NCBI GenBank assembly: GCA_902790885.1
Contig: CADATR010000052.1
Span: 1 to 10,601, forward strand
DNA length: 10,601 nucleotides
Direction of reading: 5' to 3'
DNA from: an uncultured Eubacteriales bacterium
GTDB lineage: Bacteria > Bacillota_A > Clostridia > Peptostreptococcales > Anaerovoracaceae
This document shows, piece after piece, positions 9,378 to 10,601 of the stretch. The notes beneath the pieces are model-generated. The model did not search any database and was not told the DNA's origin. It worked only from the letters and a program-made list of their open reading frames with translations. The stretch's first letter is position 1. Each line of letters opens with the position of its first letter. The position numbers and the translations under genes are program-made.

Positions 9378-10601
9378 CTACAGCTTCATGAAGTCGGTGA
9401 TGTGGCTTCCGCCGCCCACCATCGGCCTTACCATCTCGTCTATATCAAGCATGCAGTCGATCACATAGCCCTCTCCGCATGCCATCGCTTCCTCTATCGC
9501 CTCAGCGAGGTCTTTCTGGTTGTTGACCCTGCGTCCGCGGAGCCCGTAGGCCTCGGCCAGTTTTACGAAATCCGGCCCTCTGTCCATATCGGTCTCTGAA
9601 AAATTCTTCTTATATATAAGGTTCTGCCACTGCCTCACCATTCCAAGCGTCTGGTTATCGAATACGAAGGTGATGACCGGCAGTCCGTAGTGCTGCACTG
9701 TCGTCAGCTCGTTGCAATTCATGCGGAAGCTTCCGTCTCCGGCGATATGGATGACCTTCTTGTCAGGATTGCCTACCTGTGCGCCGATGGCAGCTCCCAG
9801 GCCGAAGCCCATAGTTCCGAAGCCTCCCGAAGTGATCAGCTGGCCCGGATAGTCGAAGTGGAAATGCTGTATAGCCCACATCTGATGCTGGCCGACATCC
9901 GTTGCAACGATGGTATCCATAGGCATCATCCTGGCGATCGTATCGCACACCTGCTTAGGATTGAGCGTATCGCCGCCTTCGTCGTACAGGGTCTCCCTCG
10001 GATAGGAGAACACGTACTCCTTCCACTCAGGGTGGCTCTGCTGAGTAAGCCTTTCGTTGAGCATCCTCAGAACTTCCTTCGCATCGCCCACGATGTGGTG
10101 GTCGGTATGCACGTTCTTGTTTATCTCAGACCTGTCTATGTCTATATGGACTATCTTCGCCTGGCTCGCGAACGATTCAGGATCGAGTGCCACTCTGTCC
10201 GAGAACCTGCAGCCGACTGCTATGAGAAGGTCGCACTCAAGAAGAGGCGAATTGTCATCATACTCCCCGAGCCGTTCAAAAAACTCAACTGCCGTAAGAT
10301 ACACCACACTGTGGGTTGTCTTTATTAATTCTCCCGCAATACAGGTTGAAAGAAGAGTCTTGCCCACACCGGTGTTTCCGTAAATGAGAATGTTATCATG
10401 GTGGAGGTCAAAATCCCGGACAAAAGCCTTTGAGGCCGAAAGAGCTTCCCCGGCGTAAGCGAGTGGGCTTTTTCCGGTGCTGTCCTTTGCATCATCAGAG
10501 TAAAGGGAAAGGGCAAAGGAATCAAATGATATGCCTTCGGTTATATTCTTAAGGTTAGAGTCATTATAGATCAGTTCTATGGCTCTTTTTTTGAAGCAGG
10601 C
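9378..10601 (-). CDS. ilvB: Chimeric frame: DnaC-like ATPase N-part fused to acetolactate synthase large-subunit C-part (partial)
   Basis: One uninterrupted frame enters at the right edge and codes 407 visible residues. From 10238 leftwards it is the C-terminal half of IlvB, the catalytic large subunit of acetolactate synthase. Present are the late FAD-domain piece A-V-G-C-R-F-S-D-R-V (10220-10191) and the thiamine-diphosphate domain with T-D-V-G-Q-H-Q-M-W, the G-G-F-G-T-M-G-F-G-L-G-A-A-I-G-A block, GDGSFRMN and F-D-N-Q-T-L-G-M-V-R-Q-W-Q. The roughly 270 residues expected upstream, including the pyrimidine-binding domain with the catalytic glutamate, are missing. Upstream residues instead match a DnaC/DnaI-like ATPase. 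A GTG at 10367 lies inside Walker A and is not a credible start. If real, the product could not be a working acetolactate synthase by known mechanism. If it is an assembly join, the true ilvB start lies elsewhere. Confidence 0.85.
   Translation of the reverse strand, partial: ACFKKRAIELIYNDSNLKNITEGISFDSFALSLYSDDAKDSTGKSPLAYAGEALSASKAFVRDFDLHHDNILIYGNTGVGKTLLSTCIAGELIKTTHSVVYLTAVEFFERLGEYDDNSPLLECDLLIAVGCRFSDRVALDPESFASQAKIVHIDIDRSEINKNVHTDHHIVGDAKEVLRMLNERLTQQSHPEWKEYVFSYPRETLYDEGGDTLNPKQVCDTIARMMPMDTIVATDVGQHQMWAIQHFHFDYPGQLITSGGFGTMGFGLGAAIGAQVGNPDKKVIHIAGDGSFRMNCNELTTVQHYGLPVITFVFDNQTLGMVRQWQNLIYKKNFSETDMDRGPDFVKLAEAYGLRGRRVNNQKDLAEAIEEAMACGEGYVIDCMLDIDEMVRPMVGGGSHITDFMKL
10221..10238 (-). 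other. Fusion breakpoint at the shared E-C-D-L-L-I codons
   Basis: These 18 bases encode E-C-D-L-L-I. In DnaC-like ATPases this peptide is the Walker B strand; in IlvB it begins the A-V-G-x-R-F-S-D-R strand of the FAD domain. The crossover therefore sits in codons that both parent genes would plausibly share, keeps frame, and cannot be placed more precisely from this sequence alone. Confidence 0.75.
10221..10601 (-). pseudogene. DnaC/DnaI-like replicative helicase-loader ATPase segment, truncated at Walker B
   Basis: The 127 visible residues read as the C-terminal AAA+ module of a DnaC/DnaI/IstB-like protein of the clostridial type: an A-C-F-K-K-R-A-I-E-L linker helix, then S-F-D-S-F-A-L-S-L-Y near visible residues 25-34, an A-S-K-A-F-V-R-D-F helix, and strand I-L-I-Y leading into Walker A GNTGVGKT (visible residues 75-82). 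H-S-V-V-Y-L-T-A-V-E-F-F-E-R-L follows, and then L-L-E-C-D-L-L-I, where the family would continue I-D-D-L-G to complete Walker B. The frame instead switches to IlvB, so the Walker B aspartates and sensor residues are lost. The N-terminal zinc/helicase-binding part is off the window. A hand count gives 109 G+C in the 240 bases of 10321-10560, against 129 in the 240 bases of 9961-10200, consistent with a different origin. Such genes occur in chromosomal replication loci and on mobile elements. Confidence 0.75.

Noticed and set aside
9378..10367. A complete 329-residue acetolactate synthase starting at the GTG at 10367
   Set aside because: That GTG is a valine codon in a Walker A motif of the upstream ATPase segment. 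The frame is open well beyond it, and the N-terminal half of IlvB is missing.

Overview
The window is a branched-chain amino acid biosynthesis operon read entirely on the minus strand. Transcription runs from high to low coordinates: ilvB (3' part only) - ilvN - ilvC - ilvD - leuA - leuC - leuD - leuB, then a DUF815-type AAA+ ATPase and the first codons of another gene at the window edge. Most genes are separated by 0-30 bases or overlap slightly, so most of the block is probably one transcript. Strong purine-rich ribosome binding sites, the DnaC/DnaI-like segment, the short LeuC/LeuD pair and the ilvBNCD-leuACDB order suggest a moderate-GC (roughly half G+C) anaerobic Bacillota, probably class Clostridia. 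That assignment is inference from gene style only.

Pathway. IlvB/IlvN make acetolactate or acetohydroxybutyrate, IlvC reduces and isomerises it, and IlvD dehydrates the product to the 2-keto acids. LeuA, LeuCD and LeuB then divert 2-ketoisovalerate towards leucine. Every step up to 2-ketoisocaproate is represented. The final transaminase is not in the window.

Three things stand out. (1) At the right end the reading frame entering the window is not IlvB. It is the N-terminal and Walker A part of a DnaC/DnaI-like helicase-loader ATPase, joined in frame to the C-terminal half of IlvB exactly at an E-C-D-L-L-I hexapeptide that is natural to both families. The N-terminal half of IlvB, with its catalytic glutamate, is absent. 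This is either a recombination product or an assembly chimera. (2) The only two sizeable spacers inside the operon, ilvC-ilvD (about 208 bases) and leuD-leuB (about 191 bases), are each almost filled by a long imperfect palindrome (162 and 160 bases). Both fold on paper into multi-helix rods, and neither matches an RNA family I recognise. (3) leuB is joined stop-to-start (TAA then ATG) to the DUF815 ATPase.

No tRNA, rRNA, CRISPR array, insertion sequence, T-box or clear intrinsic terminator was seen. The promoter and leader of the operon must lie beyond the right edge, upstream of the missing start of ilvB.
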